Below, piece by piece: positions 46,432-55,657 of a DNA stretch of 64,000 nucleotides. Position 1 is the stretch's first letter. The number at the start of each line of letters is the position of its first letter. The translations under genes were made by a program, and so were the position numbers. Source of the stretch: CAZKWG01 sp964615375 (GTDB taxonomy: Bacteria > Myxococcota_A > UBA796 > CAZKWG01); the NCBI GenBank assembly GCA_964615375.1, contig CAZTOW010000008.1, positions 124,001-188,000 of the forward strand, read 5' to 3'. Under the pieces are notes generated by a model that was given only the letters and a program-made list of their open reading frames with translations, searched no databases and was not told the origin of the DNA.

Positions 46432-46690
46432 GATGCCGATGTCGATGCCGATGCCGATGCCGATGTCGATACCGATGCCGATGCCGATGCCGATGCCGAT
46501 GTCGATGTCGATGTCGATGCCGATGTCGATGCCGATGCCGATGTCGATGTCGATGCCGATGCCGATGCCGATGCCGATGCCGATGCCGATGCCGATACCG
46601 ATGCCGATGCCGATACCGATGCCGATGCCGTCCCGCGATGCCGATACCGATACCGATACCGATACCGATACCGATACCGATACCAATGCC
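46432..46690. repeat. hexanucleotide repeat block, right arm
   Basis: About 260 bp of GATGCC/GATGTC/GATACC units; its GCCGTCCCGCGATGCCGAT part is the reverse complement of the left block. Together they could form a large cruciform. The remainder (46691-46729) leads to the next gene. Confidence 0.8.
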
Positions 46691-46729
46691 ATAAAATCCT
46701 CCTCTCCCCCCGCCCCGAGGCCCCCTCCC

Positions 46730-47107
46730 GTGCTCAACATCCTCCTTCTCACCAGCCTCCTTGCCGGCTCCACTCCCCCGAGGCCGATGTTCTACTTCCT
46801 CCAGATCGAGGAGGGCTCCCTCGCCGCCGATCGGATCCCCGTCGCGCTCGCCGCTCTCCCGCAGACCCAGGACGTCTCCGAGACCTGCCCCTGCAAAGAG
46901 ACCGCCCTGCCGGTCTCCTGCTGGCGCCTCCGGGTGAACCTGGTGGAAGGCGTTCGCGGGATCGGGGTGGACGTGGCAATGGACAGCCTTACCTGCTCTA
47001 TCTGGCAGGAGGAGTCCTCCTACGCACGGCGATTCTGGTCCGTGGACGAGGCCCTGTCCGCGCTGCCCTCCATGGTCGAGACCATCTCGGCACCATTCAA
47101 GAACTGA
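46730..47107 (+). CDS. small exported protein, unknown
   Basis: 125 aa from GTG 46730 (NILLLTSLLAG signal-like start). Followed by FYFLQIEEGSLAADRIPVALAALP, a CPC motif and a Cys-containing C-terminus that ends SAPFKN; no known domain. An upstream in-frame stretch codes only the hexanucleotide repeat, so it is excluded. It has natural composition and is therefore probably real, though the start is uncertain. Confidence 0.5.
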   Translation: MLNILLLTSLLAGSTPPRPMFYFLQIEEGSLAADRIPVALAALPQTQDVSETCPCKETALPVSCWRLRVNLVEGVRGIGVDVAMDSLTCSIWQEESSYARRFWSVDEALSALPSMVETISAPFKN

Positions 47108-47201
47108 GCGCGGCGACGAGGCCTCTCCTCCCACCCAACGCTCTCCGCGCCGACCTCCGCGCGCTCTTTCTCTCTGTGGTTCCCTTCATCCCCACGCCGG
47201 A

Positions 47202-47597
47202 TCAGCCGCCAACTGTTCCTACAGGAGCCTTCGCGTAGAACACCACCCCCGGAATGCCCTCGAAGTGCCGATCACAGGTGACAAGTTCAACGCCCCTGAT
47301 CTGTGCATGCGCCAGAATCGTCGCATCGGCCGTGGCCAGTCCGTTGACCCTGCAGAGCCTCGCGGCGTGGATCGCGACCACGGCATCCATGGGGTCGATC
47401 TGCGACAGCATCATCCGCGCGGCGACGCGATCAGCGAGGTCTTCTCCGTGCTCGCGGTACATCCACTTGTAGACCTCGAGCATCACCATGGTCGGGACGA
47501 GCACGTCCCCTGGCTCGCGGAGGTTGGCCTCCGCGACACCAGCCAGGGCCCCTCGGGTGAGGAACTCAATCCAAAGCGACGAATCCACGAGCCTCAC
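47202..47597 (-). CDS. vapC: VapC-like PIN-domain toxin
   Basis: 131 aa from GTG 47597. PIN fold with the acidic residues of VapC: VDSSLWIEF, MLEVYKW, ATADATILAHA and VTCDRHF. Such toxins cut RNA. Coupled to the antitoxin gene by GTGA. Confidence 0.9.
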   Translation of the reverse strand: MRLVDSSLWIEFLTRGALAGVAEANLREPGDVLVPTMVMLEVYKWMYREHGEDLADRVAARMMLSQIDPMDAVVAIHAARLCRVNGLATADATILAHAQIRGVELVTCDRHFEGIPGVVFYAKAPVGTVGG

Positions 47598-47803
47598 GTC
47601 CGGTCGCTCCGATCCCTCACACCGCTCGTGTCCGCCCCTTCGGCGATCCCCAACAGCTCATCGAGCTCGGGGATGGGGACGAGCGTAATCGTGCGCCCCT
47701 TGGGGATGACGGCGAAGCGCTCTCCGGGTCGCAACCCCAGCGAGGCACCCATCTCCGGCGGTAGCACGAGGTCGAGTTGCTCGGACACCTTCACGGCGAT
47801 CAT
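47594..47803 (-). CDS. vapB: AbrB/MazE-type antitoxin
   Basis: 69 aa from ATG 47803. VSEQLDLVLPPEMGASLGLRPGERFAVIPKGRTITLVP is the SpoVT/AbrB-type DNA-binding fold. It binds the toxin and represses the operon. Confidence 0.88.
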   Translation of the reverse strand: MIAVKVSEQLDLVLPPEMGASLGLRPGERFAVIPKGRTITLVPIPELDELLGIAEGADTSGVRDRSDRT

Positions 47804-48003
47804 GGGGCGCCTCCGCTCCAAGTATAGCCGGCCGCGAGCCCCCAGACAGCCCCGCCCACCTCCGTCCCCCGCTGAAGCGGCCACCCCTGCGCCTGCCGCC
47901 GTCGACCACGGATCCCTCAGACCTCGGCTCTTGTTGGACGGCTCCCCCTACCCCGCCCCGATCCGGGTTATCGTGGTCAGGTCTTCTCTCGAGGTGTCCC
48001 CCG

Positions 48004-49929
48004 ATGGAGCTCAGCGCTCGACTCCAGATCGCCACCGTCGCCGGCCTGCTGCTCGTCGCGGCCGTCTCCGTCGCCAACATCGTCGCCATGGATCGCCTCG
48101 AGCGACAGGTCATCGCCACCCGCAAAGCGGTGGAAGAGGCGGGCTCGCTGGGCGGGGGCGGAGGGGGCGGCGGCGCGCAGCAGCTCTCGCTCGCTCCCGG
48201 CAGCCCGACCGGCCGCGAGGCCGTGGGGTGGGGCGGCAAACGCGCCGAGATCACGGCGGTGGAGGGCGCGAAGCCCGGCGCCCCGCTGACGCTCGCCGAG
48301 AAGCCCCGGCCGCAGGGGGACATCTACACGAACCGGCGCAACAGCCCGCCCGGCTCGCTGAACTACTACGCGACCAGCGAGGGCGACTCCGAGCGCATCG
48401 CCTCCTACTCGCTGGACCGGATGATCGAGATCGACCCCGACGCGCCCCCGGCCGTGCTGCCGGGCCTGGCCACGAAGTGGGAGGTCTCCGAGGACAAGCT
48501 GACCTACACCTTCCACCTGCGCCGGGGCGTGCAGTTCGCGGACGGTCGCCCCTTCAGCTCGGCCGACGTGAAGTTCAGCTTCGACACGATGCGCGACCCG
48601 CAGGTCAAGGCCGAGCACCTGCGCGGCAGCTTCGAGGACGTGGTCGAGCTCACCACCCCCGACCCCTACACGGTGGTCGTGAAGTACAGCAAGCCGTACT
48701 GGCGCGGGCTGTACACCGTGGGCAACGGCCTGCGCATCCTCAACAAGGGCTGGTACGAGGAGAACCTCCCCAGGTACGCCCAGAAGTATGAGGTCGCCAC
48801 CTTCGCGGTGGAGCCGGGCAAGCCGGGCTTCGGCGAGGTCTTCAACAAGATCCGCATCCCGCCGCCAGGCACGGGCCCCTACTACTTCGCCGACGAGGAC
48901 TACGTCCCCGAGAAGCCGGTGGAGCTGGTCCAGAACCCGTTCTACTGGGGCATCCAGGTGCGGCCCACCTGGTACAACTTCTCGAAGTACCGGGTGATCT
49001 TCATCTCGGACGAGGTCGCCGCCTTCGAGGAGTTCCGCAAGCAGAAGTTCGACGTCACGGTGGTGGACTTCACGACCTATGACGACGAGCTGAAGAAGGA
49101 CCCCACGATCGGCGACATCAGCCGGTACTTCGAGTACGACCACATGGGGCTCGCCTACTCGGCGATCTTCTGGAACAACCGCCAGGCGCCCTTCGACGAC
49201 CCTCGGGTGCGGCGCGCCATGGCCCACCTGGTCGACCGGGAGTGGATCAAGCGCGAGCTGGAGCGCGGGCGCGGCGACATCGCGGTCTGCCCGTCCAAGC
49301 CCATCTACCCGAACTACAACAAGAGCATCGAGCCCTACAAGTACGACCTGGAGGAGGCGAAACGCCTGCTGGGCGAGGCGGGCTGGAAGGACTCGGACGG
49401 CGACGGGGTGCTGGACCGCAACGGCAAGCGCTTCGAGTTCGAGTTCAAGTTCCCCAGCGGCCGGCGCTTCTATACGCAGGTCACCGCGCAGCTCCAGGAC
49501 GCGGCGGCGAAGGTGGGCATCCGCATGAGCGTGCGCCCGCTGGAGTGGTCCACCTTCATCCAGGACTTCTACGAGCGCCGCTTCGACGCCACCTGCCTCT
49601 ACAACAGCTTCAACGACCCCTGGATCGACGCCTACGAGGAGCTGCACAGCTCCCAGGACGTCCCCCGCGGCGGCAACGCCACCGGCTGGCACAACGCGGT
49701 CGCCGACAAGCTGCTGGAGGACATGCGCGTCGAGTTCGACGACAACAAGCGCGACCAGATGTTCCAGGAGCTCTGCAAGGTGTTCAACGAGGAGCAGCCG
49801 ATGACCCTGCTCATGCACGGGCGGGTGGGCGTGCTCCAGAACAAGCGCTTCGAGGACGTGCGGATTCGTCCCACGGGGATGCAGTTCATGGAGTTCTGGG
49901 TCAAGCCCGAGAACGTGCTGAACAAGTAG
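48004..49929 (+). CDS. oligopeptide ABC substrate-binding protein, membrane anchored
   Basis: 641 aa family 5 solute-binding protein: TKWEVSEDKLTYTFHLRRGVQFADGRPF, RRAMAHLVDREWI, ARRLLGEAGW-like elements are visible. The N-terminus is a membrane anchor with no lipobox Cys, followed by a coiled stretch and a Gly-rich linker; most relatives are lipoproteins. First gene of the importer operon; GAGGTG ribosome site. Confidence 0.9.
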   Translation: MELSARLQIATVAGLLLVAAVSVANIVAMDRLERQVIATRKAVEEAGSLGGGGGGGGAQQLSLAPGSPTGREAVGWGGKRAEITAVEGAKPGAPLTLAEKPRPQGDIYTNRRNSPPGSLNYYATSEGDSERIASYSLDRMIEIDPDAPPAVLPGLATKWEVSEDKLTYTFHLRRGVQFADGRPFSSADVKFSFDTMRDPQVKAEHLRGSFEDVVELTTPDPYTVVVKYSKPYWRGLYTVGNGLRILNKGWYEENLPRYAQKYEVATFAVEPGKPGFGEVFNKIRIPPPGTGPYYFADEDYVPEKPVELVQNPFYWGIQVRPTWYNFSKYRVIFISDEVAAFEEFRKQKFDVTVVDFTTYDDELKKDPTIGDISRYFEYDHMGLAYSAIFWNNRQAPFDDPRVRRAMAHLVDREWIKRELERGRGDIAVCPSKPIYPNYNKSIEPYKYDLEEAKRLLGEAGWKDSDGDGVLDRNGKRFEFEFKFPSGRRFYTQVTAQLQDAAAKVGIRMSVRPLEWSTFIQDFYERRFDATCLYNSFNDPWIDAYEELHSSQDVPRGGNATGWHNAVADKLLEDMRVEFDDNKRDQMFQELCKVFNEEQPMTLLMHGRVGVLQNKRFEDVRIRPTGMQFMEFWVKPENVLNK

Positions 49930-49932
49930 GCG

Positions 49933-51870
49933 ATGCTCACCTATCTCTTCAAGCGCCTGCTCGCGATGATCCCGACCCTGCTCGGGATCACCTTCGTCAC
50001 GTTCCTGATCGTGAACCTGGCGCCGGGCGACCCGGTGGCCAGCAGCCTGGGCGGCGGCGGGGACGGCGGCCCCTCGGAGGCGGGGGGCGGGACCAACCGC
50101 GACCGGCTGGCGGACGCCATCCGGGCGAAGAAGAAGCTGCTGGGCATGGTCCGCGAGGATCACTCCGTGCTGAGGCTCGGGCTCGGCGTGGCCCCCGCCG
50201 AGGGCGGGCCGGCCTCGCTCGCCGTGGACGAGCGGCTCGGGGAGCTGCCGGGTTGGGCGCGGGTGATCGCGCAGAGCCCGGACGGCGGGACGCTGTACGC
50301 GGGCGGGGACCAGGGCCTGCTGGTGTCGCTGGACGCGCGCTCCGGCGAGGTGAAGCGCCGCTTCGAGGGGCACACGGTCGCGGTCTGGGCGCTGACGGTC
50401 ACGCTGGACGGGGCCACCCTGATCTCCGGCGACACCGACGGCGCGCTGCGAGCCTGGGACGTCGCCACCGGCGAGGCGAAGGGCGAGGCACCCGCGTCAG
50501 GGCGCCCCGTCCGCGATCTGGTGGCCCGCGAGGGCGAGGTGCTCAGCGCGTCCGACGACGGCGCCATCCGCCGCCACAGCCTGCCGGACCTGCGGGAACA
50601 GGCGAAGCTGAGCGGGCACAACTCGGGCGTGTACGCGCTGGCCCTCAGCAAGGACGGGGGCACGCTCTACTCGGGCGGCTACGACCGCAAGCTCATCGCC
50701 TGGGATCTCTCCACGGGCAGCCAGCTCCACACCTGGACCAGCCACCCGCAGAGCATCAACGATCTCTCGCTCTCCCCCGACGGGGCCTCCCTGGCCAGCG
50801 CCTGCGACGACCGGATCGCCCGGGTGATCTCGCTGCAGGACCCCGACGCCGCGCCGCGCGAGCTCAGCGGGCACTACAAGCCCGTCACCGCCGTGGCCTG
50901 GTCCGCGGACGGCGCGCGCCTGGTGAGCGGGAGCCGGGACGAGACCGTGCGCCTGTGGGACATCGCCTCCGGGGCGGAGCTCGGGCGGAGCACCGAGACC
51001 TCGGGGCCCATCACGTCGGTGGCGGTCTCGGGCCAGGACGGCGCCTTCGCCGTGGGCGAGACCTGGGTGAAAGTGCCCATCGCGGTGCGTTATGTCAAGT
51101 GGCTCACCCGCATCGTGACCTTCGACTTCGACCGCTCCTTCGTGGACGAGCGCCCGGTCATCGAGAAGATCGGCGAGGCGCTGCCGGTCACGATCATGCT
51201 GAACCTGATCGCGGTGCTGCTGATCTACAGCATCAGCATCCCCATCGGCGTGCTCTCCGCGGTGCGGCGCGGCTCCACCTTCGACACGATCTCCTCGCTG
51301 ATCCTCTTCGTCCTGTACTCGGTGCCGAGCTTCTGGCTGGCCACCCTGCTCATCATGACGTTCAGCAGCAAGCAGGCCTGGGACGTGCTGCCCAGCGTGG
51401 GGCTGATCGCGGACAACGCCGATGATCTGAGCTTCCTGCAGTGGAGCTGGGACGGGCTGCGCCACCTCGTGCTGCCGATCACGGTCATGGTCTACGGCGG
51501 CTTCGCCAGCCTGTCCCGCTATGTGCGCACCTCGCTGCTGGAGACCGTGCAGGAGGACTACGTGCGCACGGCCCGCGCCAAGGGCCTGGATGAGTGGACG
51601 GTGATCGTCAAGCACGCCTTCCGCAACTCGCTCATCACCATCGTCACGCTCGTGGCAAACCTGCTGCCCGCGATGATCGGCGGCTCCGTGATCATCGAGT
51701 ACATCTTCACGATCCAGGGCATGGGCAAGCTGGGCTTCGACGCGATCCTGGCGCGCGACTATCCGGTGATCATGGCGATCACGACCTTCTCGGCGTTCCT
51801 CACCCTGCTCGGCATCCTGCTGAGCGATCTGCTGTACGGGGTGGTCGATCCCCGTGTCAGGGTGGAGTAG
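49933..51870 (+). CDS. DppB-type permease with inserted WD40 propeller
   Basis: 645 aa, whereas DppB is about 310-330. It begins with TM1 (LLAMIPTLLGITFVTFLIVNLAPGDP) and ends with the usual permease core (LPVTIMLNLIAVLLIY, EEDYVRTARAKG-like EAA loop, VVDPRVRVE). Between them, roughly residues 100-372, seven repeats of the form SPDG-x-LxSGGxDxxxxxWDxxxG are WD40-like blades, enough for a full propeller. It should lie outside the membrane, where the substrate-binding protein docks. No known permease of this type comes to mind with this insert. Confidence 0.9.
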   Translation: MLTYLFKRLLAMIPTLLGITFVTFLIVNLAPGDPVASSLGGGGDGGPSEAGGGTNRDRLADAIRAKKKLLGMVREDHSVLRLGLGVAPAEGGPASLAVDERLGELPGWARVIAQSPDGGTLYAGGDQGLLVSLDARSGEVKRRFEGHTVAVWALTVTLDGATLISGDTDGALRAWDVATGEAKGEAPASGRPVRDLVAREGEVLSASDDGAIRRHSLPDLREQAKLSGHNSGVYALALSKDGGTLYSGGYDRKLIAWDLSTGSQLHTWTSHPQSINDLSLSPDGASLASACDDRIARVISLQDPDAAPRELSGHYKPVTAVAWSADGARLVSGSRDETVRLWDIASGAELGRSTETSGPITSVAVSGQDGAFAVGETWVKVPIAVRYVKWLTRIVTFDFDRSFVDERPVIEKIGEALPVTIMLNLIAVLLIYSISIPIGVLSAVRRGSTFDTISSLILFVLYSVPSFWLATLLIMTFSSKQAWDVLPSVGLIADNADDLSFLQWSWDGLRHLVLPITVMVYGGFASLSRYVRTSLLETVQEDYVRTARAKGLDEWTVIVKHAFRNSLITIVTLVANLLPAMIGGSVIIEYIFTIQGMGKLGFDAILARDYPVIMAITTFSAFLTLLGILLSDLLYGVVDPRVRVE

Positions 51871-51873
51871 GCC

Positions 51874-52974
51874 ATGGCCCCCGCCCCTCGCGAGCTCGGC
51901 GAGACCTACAGCGCCCGCGTCTGGAAGCGGCTCAAGAAGCACCGGAGCGGCCTGCTTGGCCTCGTCGTGGTGGCCATCCTCGTGGTGTTCGCCGCGCTGG
52001 CCCCGCTGCTGGCCAACGACCGGCCCATCGTGGCGAAGTACAAGGGAGACTGGGTGTTCCCGGCGTTCACGACCTACGTGGACACCTGGGTGCCCTGGCG
52101 CAGCGTGCGCAACGAGCTGAAGAGCTGGGAGTGGTCCGCGGGCTACTTCCCCTTCTCCGACCACTACTCAGAGCTGGAGGGCAAGGAGTGGACGGAGCTG
52201 CGGGGCACGCCTGAGCTGACGGCCGACCTCTGGCCGCCCATCCCGCACAGCCCCGTGCAGTTCAACCCCGACAACATCAAGAAGAAGCCGGGGGAAGACC
52301 CGAACAACGTGCTGGGCACGGACGACCAGGGGCGCAGCGTGCTGGCCCGGCTCATCCACGGGACCGTGGTGGCGATGCTGGTGGGGCTCATTTCCCAGAG
52401 CATCGCCGTGACCATCGGCGTGACACTGGGGCTGGCGGCGGGCTACCTCGGGGGCTGGGTGGATCTGATCCTCAGCCGCATCACCGAGGTCGTGATGTGT
52501 TTCCCGACCTTCTTCCTCATCATCGCCGTGATCGCCTTCCTCGAGCCCTCCATCTTCAACATCATGGCGGTCATCGGCTGCGTGGGCTGGACCCACATCT
52601 ACCGGCTGGTGCGCGGCGAGGTGCTGAAGGTGCGCGGACTGGAGTACGTCACGGCCGCCCGCGCCCTGGGCATCCCGCCCGCCCGGATCATGTTCCGCCA
52701 CGTCCTGCCGAACGCGATCTCGCCGGTCTTCGTGGCGGTGGCGTTTGGCGTGGCCAGCAGCGTGCTGACAGAGAGCTCGCTCTCCTTCCTCGGCTTCGGC
52801 GACCCGGCGGCCCCCTCCTGGGGCGAGATCGTCATGCAGGGCCGCGTCTACGTCTCCCAGGGCATGTGGCACCTGACCATCTTCCCCGGCGTGGCCATCT
52901 TCGTGACGCTCACGGCCTTCAACCTGCTGGGCCAGGGCCTGCGCGACGCGATGGACCCGAAGCTGCGCGACTGA
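51874..52974 (+). CDS. DppC/YejE-type ABC permease
   Basis: 366 aa. TM1 (LLGLVVVAILVVFAALAPLL), then a long external loop of about 100 residues as in YejE-like permeases, then TM2-TM6 with the EAA loop YVTAARALGIPPARIMFRHVLPN. Partner of the WD40-permease. No ATPase gene follows; it must be elsewhere. Confidence 0.92.
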   Translation: MAPAPRELGETYSARVWKRLKKHRSGLLGLVVVAILVVFAALAPLLANDRPIVAKYKGDWVFPAFTTYVDTWVPWRSVRNELKSWEWSAGYFPFSDHYSELEGKEWTELRGTPELTADLWPPIPHSPVQFNPDNIKKKPGEDPNNVLGTDDQGRSVLARLIHGTVVAMLVGLISQSIAVTIGVTLGLAAGYLGGWVDLILSRITEVVMCFPTFFLIIAVIAFLEPSIFNIMAVIGCVGWTHIYRLVRGEVLKVRGLEYVTAARALGIPPARIMFRHVLPNAISPVFVAVAFGVASSVLTESSLSFLGFGDPAAPSWGEIVMQGRVYVSQGMWHLTIFPGVAIFVTLTAFNLLGQGLRDAMDPKLRD

Positions 52975-53025
52975 TCGGTCATGTGAGCGCGCGGTGTCGG
53001 GTGTAGGATGAGCGCGGAGGTAGGG

Positions 53026-54480
53026 ATGTCCGCTCGTCTGCTCGCGCTGCTGCTGCCGCTCGGCTGCCCGCCGGCCAAGGTGCCCGGCGAGAGCGGGGAG
53101 ACCGCGCCCGACTCGCGGGAGAGCGCCCCCCCGGACAGCGTCCCGGAGACGGGTGAGACGGTTGATAGCGTGGACTCTCACACGTCTGAGCCCCTGGTGG
53201 TGGACGAGACCGTCCCCGACTACCCCACCGAGTGGGAGCACCTTCCCGTCCTGCGCATCGAGACCTACGGATCCATCGGCGACGGCGACAAGGTCGAGGG
53301 CTGGATGGAGCTGATCCGCGACCACGACGGCACCCTGGAGGATCTGGACGGCGCCCCCCTGGCCTGGGAGGGCAGCATCGGCATCGAGATCCACGGCGCG
53401 TCCTCAGCGTCGGAGCCCAAGCACGCCTACCGGCTCGAGCTGCGCGACGACGCGGGCGAGGACCAGGACTACCCGCTCCTGGGGCTCGGCAGCGACAGCG
53501 ACTACGTCATGCACGCCTCGTATGGGGACAAGACCTACCTGCGCAACGCCTTCGCCTACCGGGTGGCCCGCCTGCTGGCCGAGGACACCGGAGAGTGGCA
53601 CCCCAGCACCGCCTACGCCGAGGTCTTCCTCAACGACCGCTACGTCGGGATCTACTCGCTCACGGAGCGCATCAAGCGCGACGCCGACCGCCTGGACCTG
53701 GGCGAGCCGGCCAGCACCGCCGCCAAGGGCGACATCACGGGCGGCTACATCTTCAAGGTGGACTACGATCGCGGCGACTACTTCACCACGGCCGCGGGCA
53801 CGCTGATGGAGTACACCGACCCCCGCCGCGACGAGGTGAGCGAGGAGCAGCACGCCTACGTGCTGGGCTTCCTGGACGAGTTCGAGACCATGATGGCCAG
53901 CGACGACTACGCCGACGAGACCACCGGCTACCCCGCCTGGATCGACGTGGACGCCTGGGTGGACTTCATCCTGGTCAACGAGCTGGCCCACAACATCGAC
54001 GCCTACCGCCTCAGCACCTACCACTACAAGGAGCGCGACGAGGTCGGCGGCCTCTTCCACGCCGGTCCGGTCTGGGACTTCGACCGGGCCTTCGGCAACG
54101 TCAACTACTGCTGGTGCTACGAGATCGACGGCTGGGTCATCGACGATCTCGTCGCCTGCGGCGTGGAGTACCAGTTCCCCTTCTGGTGGGACCGCCTGCT
54201 CACGGAGGAGGGCTTCCAGGACCGCCTGGCCTGCCGCTGGAAGGAGCTCCGCGAGGGCAAGCTGACCGACCTGGCGATGATCGAGATGATGGAGCAGATG
54301 GCGGCGGAGGTGGCCGAGGCCGAGCCGCGCGACCACGAGCTGTGGGGCACCATCGGCGTGAACGTCGGCTACAACTACTTCGTCGGCGAGACCTGGGACG
54401 AGGAGCTGGACTACCTGCGGGAGTGGACCTTGCAGCGCGCCGCCTGGATGGACGACAACATCTGGGGGAGCTGCGAGTGA
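53026..54480 (+). CDS. CotH-family lipoprotein (second)
   Basis: 484 aa from ATG 53026 with GGAGG. Lipobox LGC (Cys about 13), acidic Ser/Thr linker, then CotH domain: IGIEIHGASSASEPKHAYRLEL, YLRNAFAYRVARLL, VFLNDRYVGIYSLTERIKRD, FHAGPVWDFDRAFGN. Related to the gene at 27464. A surface protein of unknown role. Confidence 0.85.
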   Translation: MSARLLALLLPLGCPPAKVPGESGETAPDSRESAPPDSVPETGETVDSVDSHTSEPLVVDETVPDYPTEWEHLPVLRIETYGSIGDGDKVEGWMELIRDHDGTLEDLDGAPLAWEGSIGIEIHGASSASEPKHAYRLELRDDAGEDQDYPLLGLGSDSDYVMHASYGDKTYLRNAFAYRVARLLAEDTGEWHPSTAYAEVFLNDRYVGIYSLTERIKRDADRLDLGEPASTAAKGDITGGYIFKVDYDRGDYFTTAAGTLMEYTDPRRDEVSEEQHAYVLGFLDEFETMMASDDYADETTGYPAWIDVDAWVDFILVNELAHNIDAYRLSTYHYKERDEVGGLFHAGPVWDFDRAFGNVNYCWCYEIDGWVIDDLVACGVEYQFPFWWDRLLTEEGFQDRLACRWKELREGKLTDLAMIEMMEQMAAEVAEAEPRDHELWGTIGVNVGYNYFVGETWDEELDYLREWTLQRAAWMDDNIWGSCE

Positions 54481-54487
54481 TCCTCCC

Positions 54488-55639
54488 TCACGGGAGCGTG
54501 GACCGCCCCTCGGAGGCCTCGACGACCTGCGGGCTCACCAGCGCCGTCAGCAACGCGCGCGCCACGGGCAGAACAACGCGCGTCACGCCGGTCTCTGCGT
54601 CAGCCAGCTCCTGATCGGGCGAGGGCACGCCGTGCGCGGCGAGCGATGGGCTCCAGTCCCCCTCTCTGCGCTCAAAGGGCTGGATGCTGGCGAAGACCTG
54701 GAAGACGGCCTGCCGCACCTCGTCTCCCCCGGTCTCGATGGCCCAGCGGAGCGTCGCCCAGGCCAGGGCGGCATGCTCCGTCTCCTCCGCGACGATGGCG
54801 CTCAGGACGCGGCGCACCTGGGGGTCGGTGGTCTCGGACAGGGCGCGCTCGGCCAGGAAGGCCGCCAGGGTCTCGCCAATGGCCCCGTCGCGGGCCGTCC
54901 AGGCGGCGAGCTCGGCGAGGCTGCGCGCGATGGGCACGCTCGAGCCGAGCTTCATCGGCGCGGGGCCGATAGGCTCGCCGAGGTAGTCTGATGCCAACGT
55001 GAAGGCGTCGATGGCGTGGCGCAGCTCCTGGACGGCGGCGCGCTGGGCGCGCGCGAGCAGCTCGGGTGGCGCACCGTGGGCCATGAGATCGAGGGCGAAG
55101 CGATGGAAACCGGCGACCGAGGAGTGCTCGGCCTGGGCGTTCTTCCGCCAGAAGGCGCCGACCAGCTGACGCTCCTCGGGCGTGAGCGCGCGCGCGATCG
55201 CGGGCCGCTCGTCCAACCAGGCGCGCGACGCGCGGGTCTCCGCGGTCATCGGCCTGCCGGCCTCGTCCAGGACGGGGCGCCCGTAGCCGCAACAGGTGTA
55301 GCAGGAGACCTCGTAGGCGCAGATCCTGCCGTCCTGCTTCAGGAAGGTGAATTCCTCCAGGTTGCAGTAGTCGTCGTTGGCGTCGAGCAGGGCCTGTACG
55401 CCCTCGTGGTCCATGGGGCAGTCTTCGACCGGGCTGGGCTCACCTGTGTGCGCTCCGCTCGAGGTGTCCCCGGCGGTGTCGGAGAGCTCGTCCAGGTTGA
55501 GCCTGATCAGCACGGGGTCCCCACACTTCGAGCTCCCCCAGCAACCGGGAAGGACCGTCGCGCCAAGACCCGCAGCCACGAGCAGGTGCGCGCGGAGAGC
55601 GGTCGCGGCCAGAGCATCAGGTCGGACTGGATTGGGCAT
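54488..55639 (-). CDS. ferritin-like domain lipoprotein
   Basis: 383 aa. Signal with Cys at LPGC; middle region with CYTCCGYGRP; ferritin-like helices with AQAEHSSVAGFHRFAL, LRHAIDAF and AEETEHAALAW, which could bind a diiron site. Common in Myxococcota; function unknown. Follows the glycosyltransferase gene by 18 bases. Confidence 0.75.
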   Translation of the reverse strand: MPNPVRPDALAATALRAHLLVAAGLGATVLPGCWGSSKCGDPVLIRLNLDELSDTAGDTSSGAHTGEPSPVEDCPMDHEGVQALLDANDDYCNLEEFTFLKQDGRICAYEVSCYTCCGYGRPVLDEAGRPMTAETRASRAWLDERPAIARALTPEERQLVGAFWRKNAQAEHSSVAGFHRFALDLMAHGAPPELLARAQRAAVQELRHAIDAFTLASDYLGEPIGPAPMKLGSSVPIARSLAELAAWTARDGAIGETLAAFLAERALSETTDPQVRRVLSAIVAEETEHAALAWATLRWAIETGGDEVRQAVFQVFASIQPFERREGDWSPSLAAHGVPSPDQELADAETGVTRVVLPVARALLTALVSPQVVEASEGRSTLP

Positions 55640-55657
55640 GAAGACCTCTCTGTTGGA

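Noticed and set aside
46163..46690. CRISPR array
   Set aside because: Units are 6 bp without spacers; no cas genes.
45962..46729. Open frames across the hexanucleotide repeats
   Set aside because: Code only for MP/DI/GI dipeptide runs; no natural protein.
47977..50373. 798-codon open frame on the minus strand opposite the importer genes
   Set aside because: Arg/Leu/His/Gly-rich shadow of the binding-protein and permease genes.
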